Below, one piece after another: positions 34,801-40,729 of a DNA stretch of 64,000 bases. A model generated the notes under the pieces. It saw only the letters and a program-made list of their open reading frames with translations, did not search any database and was not told the DNA's origin. Both the position numbers and the translations under genes were made by a program. The stretch is from the NCBI GenBank assembly GCA_029571215.1, contig JAKPTE010000016.1, positions 124,001 through 188,000 on the forward strand. Direction: 5' to 3'. The stretch comes from Bacteroidota bacterium (GTDB lineage Bacteria; Bacteroidota; Bacteroidia; Bacteroidales; JAAYUG01). Within the stretch, counting starts at the first letter, position 1. Each line of letters starts with the position of its first letter.

Positions 34801-37294
34801 TGGCAATCATATTGGAGGCATCGAATGTTCCCTGAATGGCATTGGCAACATTGCTTGCAACGGTAAGATTAAAATTGTCGAGTTCCAGCACGGCGCCGTT
34901 CAGCAAAAGCACGTTGTTTACAGTTACAGCACCAGTGAGAATTTTTGTGCTGCCGCCCGAAATGGTTAGATTATTGAATGTAAAAGCCGGAATTTGCTGA
35001 TCGGAAGTTCCGTTAAACTCAACAGTACTACCGGTGACTGTGTAAGTATTTGTTCCTTTTGAAAAAATATTGGCAATGCGAATCGTTCCTCCGTTGATCA
35101 ATGTACGTCCTCCCGTACTGCTGCTGGAGAGATTATAGAAATCAAAAGCTCCAATCGTCTGTGCGACTGGGGCTGTTGAAGCATAGTTAACTGTATTGGG
35201 CCATGTTATGAAGTCAACTGTACCGGTAAGCTGAACAGGATTTGCACCTGTAAGGGAAAGCGTAACAGCATGCGATGCATCACCATTCACTAAATTGCCG
35301 TTACCAGTAAATGTTGCCACTGTAAGGCCACCCGTATTAATATTCGTAAGCGTAACTCCGCTTACAACGACATTCGCGATGGTTAACGGCTGCGAGCCGC
35401 CTATGTTCTGGTTGTTAACTTCAAATGTGTAATTTCCGGTACCGGACGTAAATGAGAAGCCATCGTAAATGATTCCGTTTCTGAAAATAAACGGTGGATT
35501 ATTGGAGGTTGTCCAGCGTCCATTTTCATTAATAATAACAGGCCCATTAAAAATATTAGTTCCTGCTGCGACTGCATCATTAATAACCCCGTAGGCATTA
35601 ACAATTGTACTGCCGTTTACGGTAAAATCCTGCCCCGCCAGTGCCAGCGTAACCAGAGGAGATGGTCCGAGGCCGGTAACAGTAACATCCCCGGCAACAG
35701 TAATACCTCCGGTAAGTGTTTTTGTACGGGCAGTGACCGATGCAGGGTTTTTGTTACTAATATTCAAATTATGATACGGAAAAGCCGGGATGTTTTGGTT
35801 GACATCACCGTTAAAATCAATGGTACTGCCTGTAGTTACCCATCCTCCACTGATGAAAGTTGCCGAAGGGGTGAATGTTCCCCCAATGCCTATGGTACCA
35901 TTGGTATCAAGGACAACATCATCCGTTCTGGAGCCACTGATGGTCAGATTGTTGTAATTGAAAACCGGTATGATTTGTGATCCTGATCCGTTAAAGTTCA
36001 CCGTGTTGTTTGTCACAACATATCCACCTGAAGAAAAAACAGCGGAAGGGAAAAAAGTTCCCGCTATCCCGATGGTTCCTCCACTTATCAGGGTTACATT
36101 ATTGGCCCCCCTGTTGCCACTGATGGTAAGATTAAAATAATTGAAGGTGGGAACAGTCTGATTAATATCACCATTGAAATCTATTGTACTTCCTGCAATA
36201 TTCCAGCCTCCACTGGTAAAGGTCGCTGTAGGACTGAATGTTCCGCTCACACCAATCGATCCGCTGTTATCAAGTGTCACAGTATTTACAGTACGGGCCC
36301 CACTGATGGTCAGATTGTTGTAGTTGAAAGCGGGAATAATTTGTGCTCCTGTTCCATTGAAGTTCACCGTGTTGTTTGTCACATCATACCCACCCGAAGA
36401 AAATACAGCGGAAGGTAAAAAAGTTCCCGCTATCCCGATGGTTCCACCATTAACAAGGGTAACATTATTCGTCCCTCTGTTGCCACTAATGGTAAGATTA
36501 AAATAATTATATGCCGGAATGGTCTGACTAACTGATCCGTTAAAGTTCACAGTTCCTGAAGATGGTGGACCAGCACTTCCTCCTAAGGTACTGGTAATTC
36601 CTCCCCCCGTCATTGCTCCGCCAGCATATAGTGTTCCCGTTCCATTGAAAAGGAAGTAGTTCTGGACATTAGTTCCATTCATGGTTATATCGCCCGAAAC
36701 TATTACCGTTCCATTTCCAATGCGGATATAACAATCCTGGGTATTACTACTTCCATTTGTCATACTAATGGAAGAACAGGTTAATGTACCGGCATCAACC
36801 CATATATATTTATAAGTATTATTATTACTGGGAGCATTCAAAATAACCTGACCAGAGACTTCGAGTCCGTTAGCCCCGATAAACTGAACCGAAGAGTTAT
36901 TGTTTCCCGTAGCAATAACAAGGGCACCAATTGGGTTTGCGGGAGTCACGTTCAGGGTAACATTCGTATTGTTCTGGATGGTCACTGTTCGAGTACCCGG
37001 ATTTTGCCCGGGGAAATCCGATGCGGCTACCCAGGCAGTTCCATTATAAATTTGCCAGTTGGCAACGGTGTTCCAGTTCCAGGTTCCGGTGGCATTGGTG
37101 CGGTAATCGCCGGCTGATTGACCAGATACTGTTTTGGTAGGGTAGAATTGAAAGAACAGAATGAGAAACAAAAGTACGACTGCTCTGAAAAACCTTACAG
37201 AACAGACAGTATTTCCGAAATTTCTTACCACCCCAAACAGTTCTCTCCTATTTCTCAATTTGAAAAACACTTTCACTGAAATAAACCTGGTCAC
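25880..37294 (-). CDS. Giant secreted repeat protein (3,804 residues), beta-helix-type cycles plus C-terminal Ig/PKD-like domains
   Basis: The largest gene of the window (11.4 kb, one unbroken frame). The N-terminus has an unusually long basic leader, then a membrane-spanning signal (FFRAVVLLFLILFFQFYPTKTVSGQ, ~residues 36-59). Four cycles each begin with a Gly-x-Trp head: TGTW at Trp72, GAWNNPVTW at Trp972, GLWGNVNTW at Trp1955, GNWNDETVW at Trp2879. Each cycle holds hundreds of residues of short Asn/Thr/Gly/Val strands (NLTISG, FNG, GGTL-type) suggesting a parallel beta-helix. Each closes with an F/YP(L/F/I)G...YW segment. Residues ~248-490 contain near-identical 61-residue repeats. From ~3350 onward come Ig/PKD-like domains with GCS and VC motifs, ending in PAPQTDTIYRNPNQ. 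There is no CHU_C or POR domain at its end. Probably a cell-surface adhesin or filament. Confidence 0.85.
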   Translation of the reverse strand: MTRFISVKVFFKLRNRRELFGVVRNFGNTVCSVRFFRAVVLLFLILFFQFYPTKTVSGQSAGDYRTNATGTWNWNTVANWQIYNGTAWVAASDFPGQNPGTRTVTIQNNTNVTLNVTPANPIGALVIATGNNNSSVQFIGANGLEVSGQVILNAPSNNNTYKYIWVDAGTLTCSSISMTNGSSNTQDCYIRIGNGTVIVSGDITMNGTNVQNYFLFNGTGTLYAGGAMTGGGITSTLGGSAGPPSSGTVNFNGSVSQTIPAYNYFNLTISGNRGTNNVTLVNGGTIGIAGTFLPSAVFSSGGYDVTNNTVNFNGTGAQIIPAFNYNNLTISGARTVNTVTLDNSGSIGVSGTFSPTATFTSGGWNIAGSTIDFNGDINQTVPTFNYFNLTISGNRGANNVTLISGGTIGIAGTFFPSAVFSSGGYVVTNNTVNFNGSGSQIIPVFNYNNLTISGSRTDDVVLDTNGTIGIGGTFTPSATFISGGWVTTGSTIDFNGDVNQNIPAFPYHNLNISNKNPASVTARTKTLTGGITVAGDVTVTGLGPSPLVTLALAGQDFTVNGSTIVNAYGVINDAVAAGTNIFNGPVIINENGRWTTSNNPPFIFRNGIIYDGFSFTSGTGNYTFEVNNQNIGGSQPLTIANVVVSGVTLTNINTGGLTVATFTGNGNLVNGDASHAVTLSLTGANPVQLTGTVDFITWPNTVNYASTAPVAQTIGAFDFYNLSSSSTGGRTLINGGTIRIANIFSKGTNTYTVTGSTVEFNGTSDQQIPAFTFNNLTISGGSTKILTGAVTVNNVLLLNGAVLELDNFNLTVASNVANAIQGTFDASNMIATNGAGYLIKNATSAQPLYPIGSGGYYSPVTISSVTPNTGVLRIRAVPQALNPSYLKKYWDITTSFARTSVTATFQYDPAEENGAAQTVNFSPDGGSTWQCPPATGSVSFGSYSFTVTGTAPFAGWWTMGYRTLYSYQNGAWNNPVTWTTDPSGTLQVGGDVPGTNDRIVILTGRTVTLTSDVATTNLDITIDEGGFLDMNTFLFTNTLAGLRGQGTLRLASVNFPTVTANTFVNAGGGTTEFYNASSFTFPLAQTVYNNLSLDAPGVIATQLNNLTLNGNLWIKQGTFRINDNTSARRQLIVNGNVRVEAGAAIRVGNGVTNTTTNPYNINGGVAPFLTYYDGQSHRVVIYGDFYNAGTVRFTNLNYPVYNAFPPTTVGATTGFATVYFMGASNNTLTCEGTTDFYNLIVDKGTDQTYKLTVYAEEYEYFRLFGANIAGGSTTNPAATTANPNLRKALWIRTGTLELTGRVIIPSLSEGTCGDGATPNSDFYIPANGALVLNGPNVVVLSTADDYREVNVAYNVSGGTGLVNGVGLSGCSSFSILGKLQINAGYFSTRESGGFITWDYASGELQINGGNVDAKQFRAAGGSGGLASYIQTGGTLELRGRLQRTPNVFGSVSDLVNAPLNTNRISASLDGSRGTFNLNAAANVFNMSGGTIRIFDVCGASNRVVEINSAQGNIAVSGGTFELMPMTGTVEADAPTHIISSTAPFYNLTMNRASSTTTVSLENYPLNVLNNLNLVSGDFITNNFNVSVGGNMLVLNTASYTPGLNWTIFNGNGNQQFQINTSAAFSVKKLRVDKPAGTLLALAGSQMTLYAYDSVIINSCTLHDGGKSLVIGPSTTSTTSYLYNSGVHTGTGKIVLADDDPQIIDGDGNGIFGNLELNNTDALAAPVSLANNITINGTLTFSQDKLLNIGSWNLKLASTATVANASATRYILTAGNLGDRGITKIFSAASPSFVFPLGTSSVMHATPEFTPASIAVNGTPSAWGSVTVVPVGYEHPATTTKNRSLTYFWNVTSSGFTLGSATVTHGYTYSQNDVITGADITEDGYVAARYEPALAAWTRGTASDVDESINRIGEPGAGSFLENVSFIDGHYTAGDDDPVNPFGTPTIYYSRQSGLWGNVNTWSTVSHTGPPATAVPGANDIVIIGGNDSVYLSTNNTTINTDVRSCASLQIEAGSALDIGYNPGCNFGMVLSHPNGNGNFRLTTSWNSGSTFTFPSGDFSEFNVHLGTTELYSTNPAAGTTYWLPNGVTSYGNLILSPLGGSNIIFPNNDLVIYGNLITRGQNADSWFCPTWSSNYPTPPVTRVAKTITIQGNLDIQGGALVWYGDGALAQNFVIYGNVIVHPATAIDVWSNSTNNIMSIGGSLINNSDGNHAGVGTKSQVRFSNGANFCDVVFFGSNNASVTNTAGNPTTIFRNVTVNKGNSQATTLTIDIGGTLSTPVNNWLTLQNGTLQYMRTNPATDFTISTTSPFTIPSTAGLLVNYSNANNRNVLIANAASNANDLYLSGKLTIINGNVYIGPTNGTTANNNDIEYSGSGSAAIEIQGGRLVVNGQIRRNASSNSGVLSYVQTGGDVVINGQAALATRAKLEVLNTGSVFNMSGGTLTIVRGGGTTFGDLYLRPATSYVTGGEIIFTQVPSIGPVVNANQNYSLESNVPLNHLTVAGKTTATAYNATVNLMVSPLVLNGNLNIANGRSFFNTNNIDVTIKGDLINNGAYNFGTNKTTFDGIDQSVSGTSVTNFYDLTVSPTSTLNVSSSFTVNRHLVIESGSLVLGNKTLTLLGNLSVDGSYTDDNVNGGIRLQGSSQQQVQGNGQFGKLELNNSLGARLLSSINLQGSLILTSGILDIGSWQLTLGSASTISGTFSQTRMIRCDGVLSSGGIKKLFPVIGSTSVFTFPFGVSGKYTPAIFTIDNNATTGFVTVKPVNAHHPAVLKPDSVLQYYWNIESSGITDFRGNLVLSYSVADVEGNESEYVAARLFPASNSWSKASSGPATDNVDEGLHTITFYYSAGNNDVTGDYTAGTSDAIPDDVPVYHSVKTGNWNDETVWEPVGPFPPCPVGGPNGFIVVIDSNVTANVNYCYAYRTFINGRLRIDPATFGHNLGIVDGEGTLRLESPNLPAGNFTAFFDCAVNSTLEFGGSSNYTIVTGSFSSFPNLLFTGTGTRILPAKNLTICKRLVINGPLLDNSVNNRRLTILGTMELYGGGAFNAGSGANAVVSFSGSSPQVLGGALGNFTGSNRFNYLEINNPQGLTINSGGSVLTNYLLLTNGVITVGSSASLTLVYSVTPSGGSSSSYISGPLTARIVPGASFQFPLGKSGLYGHPFTVTSAEAFTYYWTAEFFTPNSTAASVASPLVEVNPTEYWTLKSTGNYQAKIRIGWDAASDLNPQMTQNGLSDMRVTGYNSGTSQWEEISSVTSGNVLSGTVETSTSVLIPSSGKNFTTATVTSTKPIAALNPSGAVCAGSGIPVRITSFSPINFYYTLDYTIDGVPQPTIQINSLPYTLPAPVAGVYELTAFRYNNGTVDGLVNATPVTVYALPPAANAGPDQSLCGASGTTLSGNDPSPFTGLWTIVSGAGGNIVTPSQYNSAFTGIAGNTYVLRWTTSNGGCQSSDDVVIGFPVAPSKPLPFVSAPNPVCQGAVNQIYTVPNEPGVTYNWSYTGSDVTILGAGNSVSLDFGLNATGGDLSVTATNACGTSTPRTVTITVNSLPVVFLSSNDADNAFCYGTNVTYTATSGYANYMFRVDGNPLQNGSSNTFTLGSLTDGQSVDAVVTSVQGCSTTTNSITNTVYPNPVVTLLSDDPDNVICSGTVVNFTATGGYNNYDFRINGSTVQTGASSTFSTSGLLDGQQVNVLVSSAEGCSTLSNSLTFTVHDAPIASAANNGPVCEGQTLTLTGGPGGMTTYSWTGPNGFSSLVQNPVVSGSATPAMSGVYVLTVTDTNGCQDTEQTNVTVNPAPQTDTIYRNPNQ
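35820..36550 (-). repeat. Tandem A-B-A-B repeats inside the giant gene (366-bp period)
   Basis: Two 61-codon unit types alternate: B (FNLTISGNRG..NVTL..GGTIGIAGTF.PSAVFSSGGY.VTNNT) and A (NNLTISG.RT...L...G.IG..GTF.P.ATF.SGGW...GST). B1-A1-B2-A2 spans ~243 residues (the last unit is one residue shorter). DNA of the B units at ~35990-36150 and ~36355-36516 is nearly identical at a 366-base offset, indicating recent duplication. Confidence 0.85.
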
Positions 37295-37570
37295 TAAAAA
37301 AATAATTCCACTCCCGAATGCTTAAAACTGGTCGCAATATAAAAAGGAAAATAAAATTCCGTAAAGAATTTATCAACAAATTGCACATCACTAAAAACTA
37401 TCTAACAGATTTCACTGGTTGATACGGAAAATCGCCAAAAAGGTTTCAATCAGCAGGAGGAAAAATTCCGAATTATTTTCAATACTCTGATTTTCAATAT
37501 TTAGTTAATCTTTTACTTAATTAACTTTTTAAGGATTGCTGTTCCTGGTACATTACCAATCACAGTTTCT
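37295..37570. other. AT-rich gap upstream of the giant gene
   Basis: 276 bases between the start of the giant gene and the stop of pntB (both on the minus strand). It should hold the promoter of the surface locus, but I find no good TAnnTTTG box on the minus strand and no clear terminator for pntB. No gene is supported. Confidence 0.5.
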
Positions 37571-39028
37571 TCAAAGATTTTTAATTTCCTCAATCAGTTT
37601 CTGAAGGCTGTCTTTAGCATTTCCGAAAAGCATCCTGGTCTTCGGATCATAGAACAGGAAGTTTTCGATATCAGCATACCCTTTCCCCATGCCTCGTTTC
37701 ATGACGATAATGTTTCTGGCGGTGTGGGCTCTTATGATAGGCATGCCATAGATTGGGCTTGACGGATCATCTTCAGCAGCAGGATTAACCACATCGTTGG
37801 CTCCTATAACAACCACTACGTCAGTATTAGGAAGCTCAGGATTGATTTCATCCATTTCCTTTAGTTTGTCATATGGAACATCAGCTTCGGCAAGCAGAAC
37901 GTTCATATGCCCCGGCATACGGCCTGCCACCGGATGGATGGCAAATTGTACCTCAACACCATGTTCCTCGAGCAGTTTCACCATTTCGTTGCACAAATGC
38001 TGTGCCTGAGCCACAGCAAGTCCGTACCCCGGTACTACGATAACTTTCTTCGAATAGGCCAACAACACTGCCGTATCGTTGACACTTATTTCCTTCACTG
38101 TACCCGCTTCTTTTGTCTGCGGGGCTCCACCTCCTCCGAAGGCACCGGCAATAACGTTAATCAATGAACGGTTCATTGCGTTGCACATCAAAACAGTAAG
38201 TATGGTACCGGCTGAGCCAACAAGAATTCCACCAGTGAGCATAGCCTGGTTATGATATAGAAATCCGCCGAACGCGGCAGCAAGTCCGGTGAAAGAGTTC
38301 AGGAGGGAAATAACCACCGGCATGTCGGCTCCTCCGATGGGCATAACAAACAGAACTCCGTATATAGCAGAAAGACCAAGGAGAAGGTAAACGGGCCATG
38401 CACCGATGTGCCCGTCAGCATGTACGTCGGGCCGCACCATTACCCACACTATCAGCGACAGCATGATCATAAGGAGCAGAATATTAACCGGCCGCAGAGC
38501 TTTTGTCCTCAGGTCACCAATGTTTCCGTTCAGTTTGCCAAATGCGATCATGCTGCCGGTAAAAGAAACTGTCCCGATCATAACACCCGGCATGATGGTG
38601 ATCAGTTGTCCGTATGGCACCCCTCCTGCAGCATCGATATGCGGAAACTCCATCAGCGCAATCAAAGCAGCACAAGCTCCTCCCATCCCGTTAAAAAGGG
38701 AAACCAGTTGTGGCATAGCGGTCATCTTCACCCTGCGGGCAATAATCCATCCCGCTGTAGCACCAATTGCAAAAGCCAGTAAAATTAGGGGGATGTGGCG
38801 AATAGGTTCTCCGTCAACCCGGTGAAACAGAATGGTACCAACTATGGCAAACGACATGCCGAAAGCAGCCCAGAGGTTACCTTTTTTTGCCGTATCGGGT
38901 TTACTGAGCATTTTGAGCCCAAATACAAACAAAACAGAAGCAATCAGATAAATGAGCTCCAACAGGGATTGACCTTCGGTGAACCGGAGCGTTTTTATTA
39001 CTTCGTGGATAGTATTCATAGCCAGCAT
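37571..39028 (-). CDS. pntB: NAD(P) transhydrogenase subunit beta
   Basis: 485 residues. The N-terminal ~280 residues hold about eight or nine membrane helices (ELIYLIASVLFVFGLKML, LWAAFGMSFAIVGTIL, IGATAGWIIARRVKM, and so on) with the GGADMPVVISLLNSFTGLAAAFGGFL block of the proton channel. The C-terminal NADP-binding domain carries VIVVPGYGLAVAQAQHLCNEMVKLLEEHGVEV, HPVAGRMPGHMNVLLAEADVPYD and DVVVVIGANDVVNPAA. With the two alpha subunits it couples hydride transfer from NADH to NADP to proton entry across the inner membrane, producing NADPH. It overlaps the previous gene by one base (TAATG). Confidence 0.96.
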   Translation of the reverse strand: MLAMNTIHEVIKTLRFTEGQSLLELIYLIASVLFVFGLKMLSKPDTAKKGNLWAAFGMSFAIVGTILFHRVDGEPIRHIPLILLAFAIGATAGWIIARRVKMTAMPQLVSLFNGMGGACAALIALMEFPHIDAAGGVPYGQLITIMPGVMIGTVSFTGSMIAFGKLNGNIGDLRTKALRPVNILLLMIMLSLIVWVMVRPDVHADGHIGAWPVYLLLGLSAIYGVLFVMPIGGADMPVVISLLNSFTGLAAAFGGFLYHNQAMLTGGILVGSAGTILTVLMCNAMNRSLINVIAGAFGGGGAPQTKEAGTVKEISVNDTAVLLAYSKKVIVVPGYGLAVAQAQHLCNEMVKLLEEHGVEVQFAIHPVAGRMPGHMNVLLAEADVPYDKLKEMDEINPELPNTDVVVVIGANDVVNPAAEDDPSSPIYGMPIIRAHTARNIIVMKRGMGKGYADIENFLFYDPKTRMLFGNAKDSLQKLIEEIKNL

Positions 39029-39339
39029 TATTTTTTACCGGGTTTTTTCCTGAACATTTCGAGCATGCGGTCTGTGACCACAAATCCTCCCACCACATTG
39101 AGGGTACCAAGAATGACGGCAAAAAAACCCAGAACAATGGCGGAAGTGGAATGGGCATGCCCCATAACAATGATGGCACCGACAATAACCACTCCATGGA
39201 TGGCATTGGCTCCCGACATGAGGGGAGTATGCAATACCGCCGGAACATGGGATATTACTTCGATGCCCAGCAGGACCGAGAGCGCCACAATAAACAGCAT
39301 TTCCCGGTTAACATACAGAAATTCAAAAACTTCGCTCAT
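39028..39339 (-). CDS. pntAB: NAD(P) transhydrogenase subunit alpha, membrane part
   Basis: 103 residues, the separate small membrane subunit seen in three-subunit transhydrogenases (PntAB of Rhodospirillum type). Three to four membrane helices are visible: LYVNREMLFIVALSVLLGIEVISHVP, SGANAIHGVVIVGAIIVMGHA and AIVLGFFAVILGTLNVVGGFVVTDRML. The conserved VPAVLHTPLMSGANAIHGVV stretch is diagnostic. It lies between pntAA (19-base gap) and pntB (1-base overlap), all co-transcribed. Confidence 0.93.
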   Translation of the reverse strand: MSEVFEFLYVNREMLFIVALSVLLGIEVISHVPAVLHTPLMSGANAIHGVVIVGAIIVMGHAHSTSAIVLGFFAVILGTLNVVGGFVVTDRMLEMFRKKPGKK

Positions 39340-39358
39340 ATAACTTGGTATTAACGAA

Positions 39359-40489
39359 TTACAGATTATGAAGGCTTCTGACCCGATCGTTACGTACTTC
39401 TCCCTGAAATGTCAGGCAGGTTCCTGCCACAATATCGTCGGAAAAACTGATATCCAGTTTTCCCTCCTTGCTGAGGATAAGTTTCAGGAAGTTTACCAGA
39501 TTACGTCCGTACATACGGCTTGCGTCCAGAGGCATGTCAGAAGGGTAATCGGATTTTCCCACAATGGTTACCCCATGGTGATCAATTACTTCACCATTGC
39601 GGGTAAGTTCGCAGTTTCCTCCGGTGGCGGCCGCTATATCAATAATCACCGATCCTGTTTGCATCTGGTCAACTGTATTTTTCAACAGAAGCACGGGTGC
39701 TCGTTTCCCTGGAATTTGCGCCGTACAGAGAATGATGTCACTTTTTACTGCATGTTCATGAATCTTGGCTGCCTGGAGACGGAGGTATTCTTCCGTTTGT
39801 TCCACGGCATATCCGCCGGCAGAGGCTTCCTCGCGGGCGCCTTCCACTTCAACAAATTTACCTCCGAGGCTCATAACCTCTTCTTTTACCGCTTTTCTTA
39901 CGTCAAAAACTTCTACAACAGCTCCGAGTTTGCGTGCAGTAGCAAGTGCCTGCAAACCGGCCACTCCAGCTCCAAGAATCAGGATACGGGCCGGTTTGAT
40001 GGTTCCGGCTGCTGTCATAAACATTGGGAAGAATCGAGGAAACCGGATGGCAGCATCCAGCACAGCCCGGTATCCTGCCACAGTTGCCATAGAACTAAGA
40101 ACATCCATTGACTGCGCCCTTGTTGTTCTGGGAACCAGTTCCATGCTGAAGGAAGTCAGTCCACGACGCCTGAGCAAAGCAACAACTTCTTTATCATACA
40201 GGGGATTCATCATCCCAATCAGCACCCTGCCCTGTGCGAGATTTTCGAGTTCCTCAACACGGGGAGGCTGTATATGAAGAATTATGTCAGCTGAATCCAA
40301 AATTTCCCGTCGGGAAACAATGGTCGCTCCTGCTTCGGAATAAAGTGCATCAGGGGTATAAGCCCGGGTCCCTGCCCCGGATTCTACCTTAACGGCTGCT
40401 CCGAGCCGTATCAGCGTCTGCACTTCCCCGGGAAGCAATGCTACCCGTTTTTCATTTTCCGGCTCCCTGAGAATACCAAATGTCACCAT
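39359..40489 (-). CDS. pntAA: NAD(P) transhydrogenase subunit alpha, NAD-binding part
   Basis: 376 residues; soluble alanine-dehydrogenase-like domain I of transhydrogenase. FGILREPENEKRVALLPGEVQTLIRLGAAVKVESGAG, SMDVLSSMATVAGYRAVL, the dinucleotide fold ILGAGVAGLQALATARKLGAVVEVFDVR, VKSDIILCTAQIPGKRAPVLL and GSVIIDIAAATGGNCELT are in family order. It binds NAD(H) and docks on the membrane subunits. It is the first gene of the pntAA-pntAB-pntB operon, divergent from sucA. Confidence 0.95.
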   Translation of the reverse strand: MVTFGILREPENEKRVALLPGEVQTLIRLGAAVKVESGAGTRAYTPDALYSEAGATIVSRREILDSADIILHIQPPRVEELENLAQGRVLIGMMNPLYDKEVVALLRRRGLTSFSMELVPRTTRAQSMDVLSSMATVAGYRAVLDAAIRFPRFFPMFMTAAGTIKPARILILGAGVAGLQALATARKLGAVVEVFDVRKAVKEEVMSLGGKFVEVEGAREEASAGGYAVEQTEEYLRLQAAKIHEHAVKSDIILCTAQIPGKRAPVLLLKNTVDQMQTGSVIIDIAAATGGNCELTRNGEVIDHHGVTIVGKSDYPSDMPLDASRMYGRNLVNFLKLILSKEGKLDISFSDDIVAGTCLTFQGEVRNDRVRSLHNL

Positions 40490-40544
40490 AAATATGTTAT
40501 TAAATAGTCGTTAATGGCTATCATAAAAAACAACGACAAGATTA

Positions 40545-40574
40545 CAAAATTAACAGAGTTTCGAAAAGACCAAA
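40545..40574 (-). promoter_or_regulatory. Putative promoter of the transhydrogenase operon
   Basis: On the minus strand TTTG (40574-40571), 18 bases, then TAATTTTG (40552-40545), close to the Bacteroidetes -33/-7 arrangement and ending 55 bases before the pntAA ATG. Confidence 0.55.
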
Positions 40575-40729
40575 TATCATATAATGTTTTTGAACACAAT
40601 GGAAAAAAAATAGTTACTACATTTGATGAAGAAGACAGGAAGAAGAGAAAACCCGAAATTATCCAATTATTTTGAGAAAGAGCAGTACCCTATGTAACTA
40701 TTTATATATCAAATGTTTATGATTAAAAT

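Noticed and set aside
35820-36550. CRISPR-like array from regularly spaced repeats
   Set aside because: The repeats are in-frame protein repeats (61 codons) inside one long ORF, with no short palindromic units, unique spacers or cas genes.
39368-40111. 247-residue plus-strand ORF opposite pntAA
   Set aside because: Antisense of a strongly conserved dehydrogenase domain; no independent evidence.
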